Part shown: positions 1-11,133 of the stretch, in pieces
Numbering within the stretch: the first letter of the stretch is position 1
Layout: the number at the start of each line of letters is the position of its first letter
DNA from: Rhynchopus euleeides
Lineage: Eukaryota > Euglenozoa > Diplonemea > Diplonemida > Diplonemidae
Length of the DNA stretch: 64,000 bases
Assembly: GCA_963210315.1 (NCBI GenBank)
Contig: OY723321.1
Coordinates: 1,476,771-1,540,770, forward strand
Direction of reading: 5' to 3'
Made by a program: the position numbers and the translations under genes
Notes under the pieces: model-generated
What the model was told of the DNA's origin: nothing
The model's database searches: none
The model's input: the letters and a program-made list of their open reading frames with translations, nothing else

Positions 1-709
1 GCTCGCAGCTGACCTTGAAGTATGTCTCTATCAAGAACCGTCTGCGCTAGGTGTAGCCTGGTGGTGGTGGTTGTGGTGGTGGGGATTTTAATTGGTGCCC
101 TATCTCCCACGCACCGGACACAGCACATCTCACCGCCGTGGCGCTGCGCCTGTCTCATTTGCCACATGCATTCAAAATCCTTCCCCCCAACCCCCACCCC
201 CCCCAACAGAAAATGCGGGAGGACGTCCTGGAGAAGGCTAGGCATTCCAGAAGGTCGCACCTCCACCAGCCGGAGCTGAAGGTGGAGGACCACCTCAGCA
301 AGGAAGCGGATGAGAGCTACGCTGCGAAGGTACTGCACATGCCCCTCCTCCCACACCCCCCACACCCACCTTTTCTCTCTCTCTCTCTCTCTCTCCCTCT
401 GTGCCACACCTCTGCACTTTTCGGAGTTGTGCAGCGTGTAAGGCCGTTCCCCACAAAAACACCCCCCCCCCCCCTTTTCTCCACATCAAGGCATCGCCCT
501 ATATCGGCGGAAGTGGTTCAAACACTTCAAACAACCAAGGGGCCATCACTTCCCATCCCACCTCCTACCCCAAACACCCTCTCCCACCCCACACCCCACA
601 GAAGCGCAAGAGGAAGCTGGGTCGCGGCATGCCCCGAACAGCAACCCGCTCCCCGTCGGACATGCTTGCAGACCTCGGGAATGAGCCCATCATGACCGGC
701 ATGACATAA
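1..709 (+). CDS. 3' end of an unidentified protein gene, three exons
   Basis: The gene enters from before the window. Proposed coding segments are 1-19, 210-329 and 602-709, all joined in phase 0. The first intron starts GTATGT and ends CAG at 207-209. The second starts GTACTG at 330 and ends ACAG at 598-601. The joined tail is about 82 residues: a charged, probably helical stretch (LAADLEKMREDVLEKA), then a basic patch KKRKRKLGRG and the C-terminal end NEPIMTGMT before TAA. The basic patch could be a nuclear localisation signal or a binding site (inference). No family is recognised. The 602-709 exon and the junction 329/602 keep one frame without stops, which supports the model. The first junction is less certain because only 19 bases of the upstream exon are visible. 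Confidence 0.6.
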
Positions 710-1198
710 GGCTCGGAGGCGTGAGGAAGGAAGGAGTACAGGGGGGGGGACAGGTGTGGGAGGGCGGGAGGGGGCATGCCGGGCATGGCACGTCCTCCCC
801 GCCCCCCCTTTCCCTCCCCCCTCTCTCCCCTCTCCTCTGCCGCCTCTCCTGTTGTGCCAGTGGCGTAGGGGGGTTGCGCCTCTCCCTCTCGGCTTCCCCC
901 CTGGGGCGAGACAGCAGGCCGTCCCCCCCCTCCCCCCCGTCGCCAGCAGGAACAGCATGGCGTCGTTGGGGGAGGGGGGGAGGGGGGTTGAGGGTTGAGG
1001 ACGTCTCTCTCGTGCTCTCTCGTCGGCCCCATCAGGCATCGCTCGCAGCCTGGCCTGGCATGCAGCAGCTGCCGCTGCGTGCCTCATAACCCCCGCCGCA
1101 CAGAAGGCTGTGCCCCCTCCAGGGAGAGTTGCCCCTGACAAACGATACCTGCCTGGATGCTGGAGGAGGCAGGTGTAGCTAAGACCCCCCCCCCCCCC
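710..1198. other. Spacer, no gene recognised
   Basis: G/C-rich spacer with long C and G homopolymers. It ends in a poly(C) run that directly abuts the foldback element at 1199. Open frames exist on both strands but lack the GC3-rich codon use of the confirmed genes. Confidence 0.6.
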
Positions 1199-2544
1199 TA
1201 GGGGCGGGTATACCCCTGTGAGAAAATGGGTATTTTCAGGACACGCTCTAAACACCTCTCAGCCCCTACCTGACACACGCACCGACCCCAAAGGGTGCCA
1301 GAATGATATCCTGAGGCCACCAACACCATTTGTGGGGCCTTATGGGGTGTTTTTTGGGGTTCCGGAAAATTTGCCCACCGGTGGTTCCTGGTGGTACCGT
1401 AGGCCCACCTCTGTTTGCTGGACACGCCCTTTTGCTGGCACAATACGGGGTAGGCGTGGTGAAGGAGGTGTCGGAAATTGCCCGGACACGAGTTTCGACG
1501 ATTGTGCCCCTGTCCCACTGATTTTTGCGCGAATTACATGCACGTATAGGCGTGCCTTGGCCTGTACAGGCCTGGATAGGCACAGATTGCCTGTATGGAT
1601 TGATCTCGATGTGCATATCCCGACAGGTATGGGCCTGTATGGTCTTGTTATCCTGCGTGGAGCCCTGCTGAAAAATCAGATGGCTGTCGGTATTCACAGC
1701 CAGTATATTTCTTTCACAGAGCACCCGAAGCTCGTCAATACGATTGCGCTTCAGGGCGCGCCTGTGCCTCGCCTGATGGGCAATTCGCCCATCACGCCCC
1801 TCAACAGAGCCAGGTGTCACAGGAATGACTTCCATCGATTCGGGTGGTTTGCAAAAGCCTCCTCGTCATTTGCTTCGAATTCAGCAAATTTGTGCATAGT
1901 AACTCAGTTCACCTGCTGCGTGTCTGTGCATTCCTGCTGTTGACAGTGCTGCAGTGTGCGCAGCCAGGCATTGGTTCCCATGCTGGCAGGCAGGTGTTTG
2001 GACTTTGAATTTCGTGAGGGTTTGGAGGCGTGCCTTGAGCCTATCGAAATGATTGCGCCTCAGCTGCTAATATCTCACCAGGAGCGCCCAGTTCTTCGCG
2101 AAGATGAGTTTTCAGAAGTGACTGAGTTCAACTGTGGCACAGTGCGGCGCTCAACACAGGCAGCATGTCGTCATGGAGAAGAGTGTCGATTGCTATAGAA
2201 TCTGGCATGCGGGAGTAGCCTCGTTCTACAGTCTGCGCGAGCTGGTTCCCGAGGGTGATATTTTCTTGGTAACAGGCTTGTGGGTGGCACTAGCCATGTG
2301 AAGGGGTGTGAGTGAGTGTGCAGTGCCTATCCGGGGGGCACCGTAGGAACCACCGATGGGCAAATTTTTTAGAATGCCAAAATATCAGCACTGAGGTTGA
2401 TCTGGTGGTGAAATCTCCACCACAAAACACTTTTGGGACGATCTGGGCACATTGGCACCCTTTACATGGCTTTCTGAGGTACTTTTTGGTGTTCCCGAAA
2501 AAAGTTATTTTCTCACGCGTATAGGGGGGGTATACCCACCCCTA
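1199..2544. repeat. Foldback element with ~200-bp degenerate terminal inverted repeats
   Basis: The left end (from 1199) begins TAGGGGCGGGTATACCCC. The right end, read on the other strand from 2544, begins TAGGGGTGGGTATACCCC. Inverted similarity continues about 200 bp inward, through GTGAGAAAAT near each end to a block reading TTTGCCCACCGGTGGTTCCT on the left (about 1370-1390) and its inverted counterpart near 2340-2370. Both ends are embedded in poly(C), so a target duplication cannot be read. The middle (about 1420-2300) has only broken open frames and a loosely repeated segment (around 1730-1760 and 2040-2060). It is probably a non-autonomous DNA transposon of unknown superfamily. The TAGGGG terminus is shared with the element at 32302-33453. 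Confidence 0.7.
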
Positions 2545-2581
2545 CCCCCCCCCCCCTCCCCATAAGGATCGATTTCTTATA

Positions 2582-2690
2582 GGGGGTCTTCGCTACGGGT
2601 TGATCGTCAGTGCATTTTTGGTGCATTTCCTGTTGAATTGGCTGAAAACTGACGAAGATTGAGGAAGGAAAACGACCAGCGAAGACCCCC
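2582..2690 (+). mobile_element. 109-bp MITE, copy A
   Basis: Terminal inverted repeats are GGGGGTCTTCGCT and AGCGAAGACCCCC. ATA flanks both sides and is a possible 3-bp target duplication. The interior contains a small hairpin around TGCATTTTTGGTGCA. A second copy lies inverted at 9271-9370 and is nearly identical. The G-rich terminus and 3-bp duplication would fit a PIF/Harbinger-like MITE, but that assignment is tentative because no transposase is present. Confidence 0.8.
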
Positions 2691-4434
2691 ATAGTAGACC
2701 AACCCCTCCCCCCCTCTCTGCCCCCTTTTTCTCCCAACGGTGTGATCGCCGTGAGGGTGTGTGTTTCTGCAGACACAGCTGTGGCAAGGGGGGTGGGGGG
2801 GTCAGAGTGAGGAGGAGAGATGAGATTTGTGAGGGAGGGGTGGGGGTGACAGTCTCTGAGAGGGGGCCCACACACCCCCTCTGCAAGGTAATACGCCTTG
2901 GTGGCTGTGCCTTTTCCCATCCCGGTGGAGGGCCGTGGGGAGCGGGGTTTTTTATTCGAGAGGTTGGCAAGGGCCTGCAGCGCATCAAAATGTTATAGAG
3001 GCATGGCATGCACGCCCGTTCTTTCTCGCATCTTTGCGACTCGCCGCGATATCATGGTTTTTACTCGTGCAGCGGTCGGCGACACTGAGAGGGGCCCCAC
3101 ACACCCCCACGGCCCCCTTCGTTCTAGAGTGCGTTTGCGATCAGGGGGAGCAGAGCCGCCCCCTCCCTCATCCCGATCCCTCATCCGTCTTCTCATTTTT
3201 GCAGACACCTTTGCGTGGCGGTCTGTGGTCATCGTGTGTCTGTCGCTGGCATCCCTTTTTTTGGCTTGTCCCCACCCCCTGCACCCCCCCCCGCACATGC
3301 ACACCCACACCACCCTCTCGCCAGGCAACGAGACTTGCGCCAGCGCAAGCACCCCGCAACTCCCCCCCCCCCCCCATTCCCATCCCTTCCCAGCAACACA
3401 GCACCTAACGAACACTGCAGTATCTTTGCGGACTATTCGCGTACCCGCTCCCCCACCCTGCGCATTCCTGCACCTTGACCGTGCTCGGCGTGTCGGCCCG
3501 ATCAAGCTCCGGTAGCTGGCTGCGAAGCCCCGTCGCAACCTGCTGCCACGCCCCACCCTGTCGTCGTAGGCTTTTATTGTTTCTTCTTCGGCAGCGTCTC
3601 GCGTCTACCCCCGCTCTCTCCGCTGTCACCGCGTGGGGTGCTGGAGCAATTCATATTTGATACATTTGACTTACACAGCAACCAGCACTCGCACAACAAG
3701 AAGGCGGTGGCGGTGTGCGCGTTGCGGTGTGCCCAGAGAGGTGCCGAGCAGAGGAGGAGGTGACGGCCTGGCCCCTCTTCGACCCAAACAAAAAGAACGT
3801 TCCGTTCTCCATCGACCCCCCCCCCCCCCCCCTGCATTTTCTCTTCTTCTTCTTGCGACTTGAATATCAGGAATAGGGTGAACTCACGTTTCCCCCCTTC
3901 TTCCCTGTGATATCGTCCTCTCCTTCTGCGTGCCTTGCAGGCGTGTGTTGTGTGGCTGTGTGTCGCTCAGCGGATTCTTTCTTTTAGGTGGTGCTTCCTC
4001 AGAAGAAAGCCACAAAACCGAGTGGGGGAAAATATCCCTTAAAAAAACTACACACCGCTGAACGCGCGCAACTCTTCACACACACTACACTTCGCGACAA
4101 TAAGCAAGAAGATCAACTAACACAAAGAAGCAGCGCAGTGCTATCTCAGAAGGAGAGGGAACGGGCAAGGGTTACACCCTGTTCACCCCCCTCTTGTTCA
4201 CAGAGGCCTGTGTCTCGCATCTGATCCGCGACTATTGTCTCGCAACTGCAACATACACTTGTCGTGTTTGTCATTCTCTCACTAATAGCATCTCACTGTA
4301 CCTTGCGGTCCAGCCACTGTACGTCCGACAGCGGCTTTCCGGTCGTGCGTGTGGGAGGCTTGTGTGGACGGTAGTCAGAGCTTCTTCTCACCTGCAGCGG
4401 AGCATCCTTGTGCTGCACCGTGGTGTCTCGGAGT
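2691..4434. other. Spacer and probable 5' untranslated region, no clear gene
   Basis: Mostly low-complexity C/T and G-rich DNA. An open stretch near 3675-3820 reads EEEVTAWPLFDPNKKNVPFS on the + strand with no ATG and no recognisable neighbours. It could be a stray exon but is not called. Pyrimidine tracts followed by AG occur near 3948, 3985 and 4200 and could serve as 3' splice acceptors for the gene starting at 4435. Confidence 0.5.
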
Positions 4435-7400
4435 ATGTCCGATCGGCTAGTCCCGAAGTCTGGGTTCAGCAGTCCGCATGAGGGGAGCGGTGGCGGGAAG
4501 CCCAGCATGCGGGAGACGGCCTTCGGGCGGAAGGACAAGGATGAGGGGAAACGAAACCTCAGCTCCCTAACTGCCGCCGCAAACGCGACGAAGGAGAAGG
4601 CGGCCGCGGCGGCTGCCGCTGCGGCCAACAGCGGGAGCAGCGGCGGGCCCAGCAACAACGGCGGCAGCAGCAACAACACCGGGGGCAGCGGCGCTGGCGA
4701 CCGCGGCCACCACCAGCCCCAGCACACTGCGGAGGATGTGGCGAACTCAGAAAGAACCTCCGGGTCTGCGAGCCCGACTGCCAACAGCGGGTCTGCGTCG
4801 TCGCCTGTCGCGGGCAGCGGGCCGCCCAGCTTTGCTACCGGGCGGCAGGGGACGTGGGTGGGCACCCGCTCCGAGAAGGCGCGGACAGAGCGCAGCGAGC
4901 AGCGCGAGCGCACCGACGGCAACGGCGGGGGCAAGGGGCACCGGGAGCGGAGGCACGACCCCACTCGCGAGCTGCACGACGCCGACGCGAAGAAGGAGAA
5001 GGAGACACACGACAAGGAGAAGGGTGGCTTCTGGCACAGCAGGGCGCAGCCGCAGGAGACCAACGACCGCTTTGGCAACCTGGGGCGGTACATGGCACCG
5101 GCGAAGCGCGAAAAGCGGGAACCCACAGAACGGCGCGAGCCGCAGTCGGGCTTCAGCAGCCACCGCGACACGCACGAACGGAACGCCACAGAGCACCGCG
5201 AACGCCCAGAGCGGGCCGAACGGACCGACAGGCCTGACAAGGGCCCTGACAGGGGCGAGAGGGGTGACGAGCCGCCTGCCACACACTCGCGGGGGTTCTT
5301 CAACCGCACCGCCGGCGGCAGGAGCACCGACAAGCTCAAGGCGCCCAGCCGCTCTGCGATGGGCTCCGGCATCGAGCAGCAGGAGAAAGAGAAGGAAAAA
5401 GAAAAGGAGAAGGAGAAGGAAAAGGAGAAGGAGGCACGCGCTGAGCACGGCACACGCCCTGAGGCACGGCCTGAGCCGGAGAAGGCACCGCGCAGCAACA
5501 AGCTGGCACGGGCATGGTCCCTGACTTTCCGCAACCGCAACATCGTGGGCAAGGGTTCCTTCGAGGAGATCCTCGTGCAGCAGTGCTCGCTGATCGCGGA
5601 CAACATCGCGACCGTGGAGGAGTTCTGGGGCGTGCACATGCACGTGATCCACCCGTCGGAGCTGCGCGTCAAGGGGGACTACATGATGTTCGAGCAGGGG
5701 GTCCGCCCCACCTGGGAGGTATGGCACATGACAGCCGAGGGGTGGGGTGGGGCGCAGTGCTCCGCAGCCTTGTCAACGTTCAACGTTCCGTGCCAGCCCA
5801 GAGGGAGGGAGCTCTGCCATGTGTATGCACCACCCCGCACCAACAGGACAAAGCCCTTCAAGGGGGGTGCAGCCTCTCGGTGCGTGTGACTGTGCCTCGC
5901 TCCGCTGCCTCTGAGGCGAATGAATGTTGGGAGGAAGTCCTGATGACCCTTGTTGGCGAGCAGTGGTGTGAACGCGACACCGTGGTGGGCGGGATGATGA
6001 AGGTGCGGAACCAGACAGACGAGGTTGCGTGTTACGTGCAGCTGTGGCTCCGCCACGCTGCTGAGGAGGAAGTCCAGGTATGGTTGCTTGGCATACGACG
6101 CCATACAACAAGAGTGCATTCAACACTTGTGTGGGAATCATTTGGGAAGTGGATGCGGTTTGGAGGACACACTCAGTGTGTGAGGGAGGGGGGTCTCCCT
6201 AAAGTGACAGCGAAGCTGTCACTTTTACTGGGGGGGTCGAATATAAGATGTACCTCGAATACAAGATGTACCTTGAATATAAGATGTATTTTGAAATCCC
6301 AAAATATAAATGGAATATAAGATGTACCTACCCATCCCCTTGTAATTGTCCGCCCTATTTTGGCATTTTTGGCCGAAACGGACAATTACAAGGTCAGGCG
6401 GACAATTACAAGGGATTAGCCTGGACCACTGGCTGCAGCGTGCACACAACACAACAGAGGCACATTCCATAGTGTCTGTGCGCTCTGTGTGGCCAGGGCT
6501 CTCGCTACTCACCCCTACCACCCGCAGGGGGTGATGGGGGTGAGTAGCGAGGGGTGATTAAGAGACCCTTGTCACGCAGGCCAACCACTCGCACTGAAGG
6601 CCTTAGTACCCAGTATAACCCTTGTAATTGTCCGCCCCCCGAGGAGGCCCCGAGGCGGACGATTACAAGGGGTTTGGGGGGGCGGACAATTACAAGGGGG
6701 GGGGGGTAGGTACATCTTATATTCGACTTTTCTGTTTACCGTGTCCACTAGGCACTGGAAAATGCCATAAAAAAGCGAAATTTGAACATAAGATGTACAT
6801 CTTATGTTCAAATATGGGTAAATTTTATGTTTTTTGAAAATGCAAATTATGGCTCCCGTACACGCATATTATAAGATGTACCTGGGACCCCCCGTGTTTA
6901 AGTCCCCCCCCTGGAGGCGATTTTCGGCCGGGGGGGACTTAAACACGGGGGGGGCGGACCTAAACACAGGGGGGGCTTAAACACGGGGGTGGCACAGTGG
7001 AGACCAAGAAGACCTCTTCCTCTGCTGTCGTAGGGGGGTAATTCCGGTCCGGAGGGACTTTTGGCACCCCACTTTTCGACTCTGACAGCACCTGGAGGGC
7101 CTAGGGGCCACCTGATGACCCTCCAGACCAGCCCACCCCCGTGTTTAGGTCCCCCTGTGTTTAAGTCCCCCCCCTGCCAGACCCCCAGGGGGGGACTTAA
7201 ACACGGGGGTAAGGGGGGGGGACTTATACACGGGGGGTCCCAGGTACATCTTATATTCGACCCCCCCCAGTAAGAGAGCAAGGGATTTGGACACCACAAA
7301 GCACTGAGCCCAAGCGAGCTGGGGGTGGGGTGGGGAAGAGTTGCCGTGACGCCGCACCGTGCTGCCACATCCCCCCTCCCCACCAAAACCCCTGCAGAAA

Positions 7401-7508
7401 ATCAACACCGAATTTCTCAACGTCGTGAAGCGCACCACGCCCAACGGCAAGCTGCAGGAGGTGCCGATCTACTTCTTCGGCCAGGAGGCGCAAGGCCCTG
7501 AGCAGTGA
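4435..7508 (+). CDS. eIF4E-family cap-binding protein with long low-complexity N-terminus
   Basis: Translation initiation factor 4E family; eIF4E binds the mRNA 5' cap. Exons are 4435-5718, 5847-6077 and 7398-7508, all phase 0, encoding about 541 residues. Donors are GTATGG and GTATGG; acceptors are CAG. Residues 1-350 are low complexity: Ala/Gly/Ser, then Arg/Glu, then a Lys-Glu run near 5385-5440. The eIF4E core starts near residue 354: LARAW, then NIATVEEFWGVHMHVI (W398), then GVRPTWE (W427, the cap-sandwich WE pair). Exon 2 gives DKALQGGC and CWEEVLMTLVGEQW, matching the family's GG and WEELLLALIGEQF motifs. Exon 3 gives the C-terminal helix KINTEFLNVVKRT. The position of the first cap-sandwich Trp appears to be Phe (GKGSFEEIL), and the usual GGRW Trp is Cys, so cap specificity may differ. 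The second intron carries a 1-kb palindromic element. Start chosen at the first ATG followed by continuous GC3-rich coding. Confidence 0.85.
6201..6225. repeat. Short perfect hairpin
   Basis: AAAGTGACAG is followed by a short loop and its inverse GCTGTCACTTT. It abuts the left end of the palindromic element and lies inside the second intron of the eIF4E-family gene. Confidence 0.7.
6225..7273. repeat. Compound palindromic element inside an intron
   Basis: The left end reads TTACTGGGGGGGTCG. The right end reads the same on the other strand. Both continue into the word GAATATAAGATGTACC. That word recurs in tandem at 6236-6290 and again, in inverted or direct form, near 6330, 6710-6729, 6868-6882 and 7246-7260. 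Between them lie two further word families in both orientations: CTTGTAATTGTCCGCC (6342-6415 and 6619-6695) and GTGTTTAAGTCCCCCCCC (6894-6985 and 7139-7232). A perfect 34-bp palindrome sits at 6780-6813. The layout suggests one element that has been invaded or duplicated by others of the same build. No coding capacity is seen. Confidence 0.75.
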
Positions 7509-10500
7509 GCAGATTTCACCCGACCCCCCCCCCCTCATTTCCCACCCCTTCCCCCTCCTCCCAGGGCCGTCTCGTTGTGCGTCTTACGCACGTCCCAATG
7601 TTCGGTCGGTCCGCTTAGAGTTCTTATACCCCCAGGGTTGATGGGTCGAAAAAAGCACACCACAACGGCATGTGTCAGGTGAGAACGCACTTCACAGTGA
7701 GGCGTGCCGCGCCTGAAGGGAGGGTAGTCTTCTGCTGTCACGGTGCCGAAACAACAGGGATCTGATGCGTTCCCCCCGCCCCGCCCCCTTATATTTGGCG
7801 CAGGTTTTCTCCTCTATTTTTGTTGCGAGAAGAAAAGAAACCTCGCGCCCCCCTATCCCCACCCCCACCCACACCCACTTCGCCTCGAGATGCTATTCTG
7901 CCTCCCGAGGGAAGCGGTGGGTGGCGGAGGCGGCTTTCTTCCGACCCTCGGCTGTACCTTACTTTCATCTGCATTTCTACCCCCACAATACCCTCACACG
8001 GACACGGCGTAACCCCAGAGAGAGGGGTCGTGACTACGCAGTGGAGATTGCGCCAAGATAAAAGCGGGGGTTTCTTAGCGTCCCTCTGACCCGACCACTC
8101 CTCCGCTCCAAAAAGATGTTTACGAGCGACGCGAGCGCAGCAGCGAAGTCGCGAAAGTATCGAAGGGGCAAAGCGTCGGGGGGGATACGGTTTTAGTTTC
8201 AGGCATTTGTGTGATGATGCCATACCCCCCCCCCCCCCTTCACACTCCCCATTCTCTATTTGTCACCCTTCCTTCTAGCTCTTCCCGACCACCACCACCA
8301 CCTCCCCCCCCCCCCCCTCCAGTTTGTGTGGCTATCACACGGTTGTTTCCTCCCAGCCCCCTCCGGCACACATGCCGCTCTCACCCCCGACTCTCTCACA
8401 CGTTTACTCCACCCATTAGGGCCCGGAAGGAGTGGCCCTCTCTCTTTCCAAGAGAGAGGCCAGGGCGATGCCAAAAGAAGATGCCAAAATGTAACAGCGT
8501 GGCGCATCCGTGAATTATTCCAGGCCCATCATGCCTACCCCCACCACCCCACCCCCCACCCCCACCGTGGGCCACTGGCCAGAAGAAGGATAAAACGAAG
8601 AGCTCCCTATATACCCCCGCCCCATCCCCCACCGTTTTCCATTCGTTGCTGCGTCCGGTCCGTTTGAAACTCGTGTTATGTTGTCGTCTGCCGCTGATTT
8701 GCTCCGTTCTTCCGGCTTGAGACAGAGACAGAGGGGGGGTGGGGGATGGGAGGGGCGGGGGGGGGAGCCTGGCAGTTGTTCTGCAGCTGCTCTGCAGGCC
8801 CCAACTTCTGCAGCCCGATCTGCAGCCCCTTCCCCCCCGCCCAACGGGGTGTGTGTTGGCAGGTGCGGGATGACCTTCCCTGCCTCCGCCCCCCTCCCTC
8901 CAGCAGGCAGCAGGCACCGTTTTGGAGGCATGCAGTGCCGCAAAAAATAACGGGGATCGTGACTCCGGTTCTTCTCGGTGGGGAATGGGGTGGCGGGGTG
9001 GGTGGGTGGGGGAATGGGGTGGTCCGCAGGGCACACAAGAAGTGTTGGCTCTGGTGAAAACCTTAAAGGGGGGGGGGGGGGGGATGTTGGTGGTGTGTGG
9101 GAGCTGGGGCAAAAAAATACAACCAAGCGGGCAACCCGCTTTCGCTTCTTTGCGTTCGGGGGGGGGTTTTTTTTTGCGACTACGAATTCACTGAGGGTGT
9201 GTTTGGATACTGTGGTTCCTCCATACCCCCCACGCCGGGCCATGGCATGGCACACAGTTCTTTTTGTTCTGGGGGGTCTTCGCTGGTCGACAAACTTCGT
9301 CGGTTTTCAGCCAATTCAACAGGAAATGCACCAAAAATGCACTGACGATCACCCCGTAGCGAAGACCCCCTCTGGCATCAATTTCATTGATTCAAAAGGA
9401 ACGAAAAACGCCCTCTCCCTCTCCTCTCACCCCCCACTCCGCCCCCCAAAGACAAAGGTTGGCGCTGTAAAACAGGCGAGCAAAACGTGGGGTGACACTG
9501 CGCTTTGCTCTGCACCCCTTTCTCCCCCACCCACCCCGTTTTGTAGGGGTATCTGCGTTGTGCGTTGGCGTCGTGAATGAGTGGGTGCGTGTGTGTGTGT
9601 GTGTGAAAAGAAAAAGAGGTGGCATTTTGAGCAAAGCACGCAAAGCTTTCCAACCAACATTTGAAGTGTGCTGAATACAAAGTGCCCCCGTTCTATATTT
9701 TCACCCCCCGCCCCCGCCCCTAGAGCTGCCCATCGATGCCAAACCCCATCTGAAGTGCCGTCGTTCGAACGATTTGTATTTTTTGAGGGTGGGAGTGGGG
9801 TTGGGCGGGGTGTATGGGGAGGAGGGGGAAACGCGTTGCAACAACACCCACAGCCTGGTCCAATCCGCCTGGAATCTTCAGCCGGCCTGCCTAGGTTTGC
9901 CACGGTAAGACACATGCCCTGGGCAGCTGTGAATACCCAAAGGCACACCACCTCCGGACTTTGCCGGGTTGAAAATGCAGAACGGAACTTCGGGGTTGTG
10001 TGAGTAGGTAGTGTAGAGGGGTGTCGCTGTTTGAGGGCTGCCTGCTTGCAGGCACAGAAGGCACCTCTCGTGTCTGCTGACACAGGGCTGGCGGGGGACG
10101 GGGAGACGATGAGATCGCCCAGATATCGAGGGCGTTGGGGAGTGGGGGTCTTGTCTTTCTCTCGGGGGGAGGGGGTGGGGGGGGGGGCAAACCTCACAAA
10201 ACACTGCACTGTGGCTTGGATGCCGAAAAAAAAGTGGCACGGCGCGGGGGCTGAGTGCGGGGGATGGGGGTGTTGTTTTTTGACCTGGCGATCCTACTGG
10301 ATTTCCTCCCAAAATACCCACTCCCAACACACATATTTCACATCTTTTTGAGTGTGTGTGCGGAAGGTGTGCCAGTGACGGAGGTCACTCTGTGGACGTA
10401 CACTAACACAAACGGCGTAACGTGTGTCTGTCAGCAGTAGGTTCGCACCGGACCTGGGCGATCCTCCTCTCCACTGCGTGCTACACGACGACGGGGGGGG

Positions 10501-11133
10501 GGGGGAAGCAAATCTGAACTGTGTGGGCCTTTGCTCAGAACTGCAGAAGCCGTGCGGAAGAGAAGAAGCAATCGACCACCCGCAATAGGTTTCAGAGTGA
10601 CAGTGGGTGGGGGAGTTGGTGGAGAGATGGGATCTGAACGGTCTGTGCATCACGCCTCTGCTGCCTCTCGCACTGCCACCGGGGGGGTGGGGTTTTTTTT
10701 GTGGCGACACCCAAACCAAAAGAGATTAACGTGTGTGTACCAACGGTTATCTGTGCCCCCCCCCCCCTCCCTCCCTCCCTCCCCACAACCTGCATAACGA
10801 GTGAAGGGAGATCATCCTTGTGCTTCCTTCTACTTCGATTTCAACAATACCCTCCCCCCTCCCCAAAGTGGAGAATCATGGGACACGAGAGCTTAGGCGC
10901 TCTGTGTGATCTACACTATCCCTCTATCCCTCCTCCAAAAAAAAAGCTAACGTGTGTGTTGTGCCTGCCTGCCCCTCCACATTTTCCCCCTGTATGCCCG
11001 TGGCACATAGGCTATCGAGGCGACGGGGGGTGGAGGGTGGAGGGTGGGGTGGGCCACGCAATGCCGCACACACAAGACAAGGGTGATGCACCCTTTTTCG
11101 GGAGCTGTTGCATTGGGGCAAGTCAGAAAGCAT
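7509..11133. other. Spacer, no gene recognised
   Basis: Long G/C-rich spacer with many homopolymer runs (for example poly(C) near 8220 and 8310, poly(G) near 9070). Only the MITE copy at 9271-9370 is identifiable. A palindromic motif near 8114-8155 (TTACGAGCGAC, then AGCGAAGTCGCGAA) recurs near 40910-40945. Open frames on both strands lack confirmed-gene codon use. Confidence 0.55.
9271..9370 (-). mobile_element. ~100-bp MITE, copy B, inverted relative to copy A
   Basis: Same terminal repeats as 2582-2690 (GGGGGTCTTCGCT and AGCGAAGACCCCC) and an almost identical interior, in the opposite orientation. It is shorter by a few bases near one end. TCT flanks both sides as a possible 3-bp target duplication. 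The near identity suggests fairly recent mobility. Confidence 0.8.

Noticed and set aside
3675-3830. Possible exon reading EEEVTAWPLFDPNKKNVPFS
   Set aside because: No ATG, no convincing donor, and no connectable exon on either side.
4293-5672. 459-codon open frame on the - strand opposite the eIF4E-like gene
   Set aside because: It is the complement of a GC3-rich coding exon with Ser/Phe runs mirroring the Lys/Glu repeats. No motif; explained by the + strand gene.
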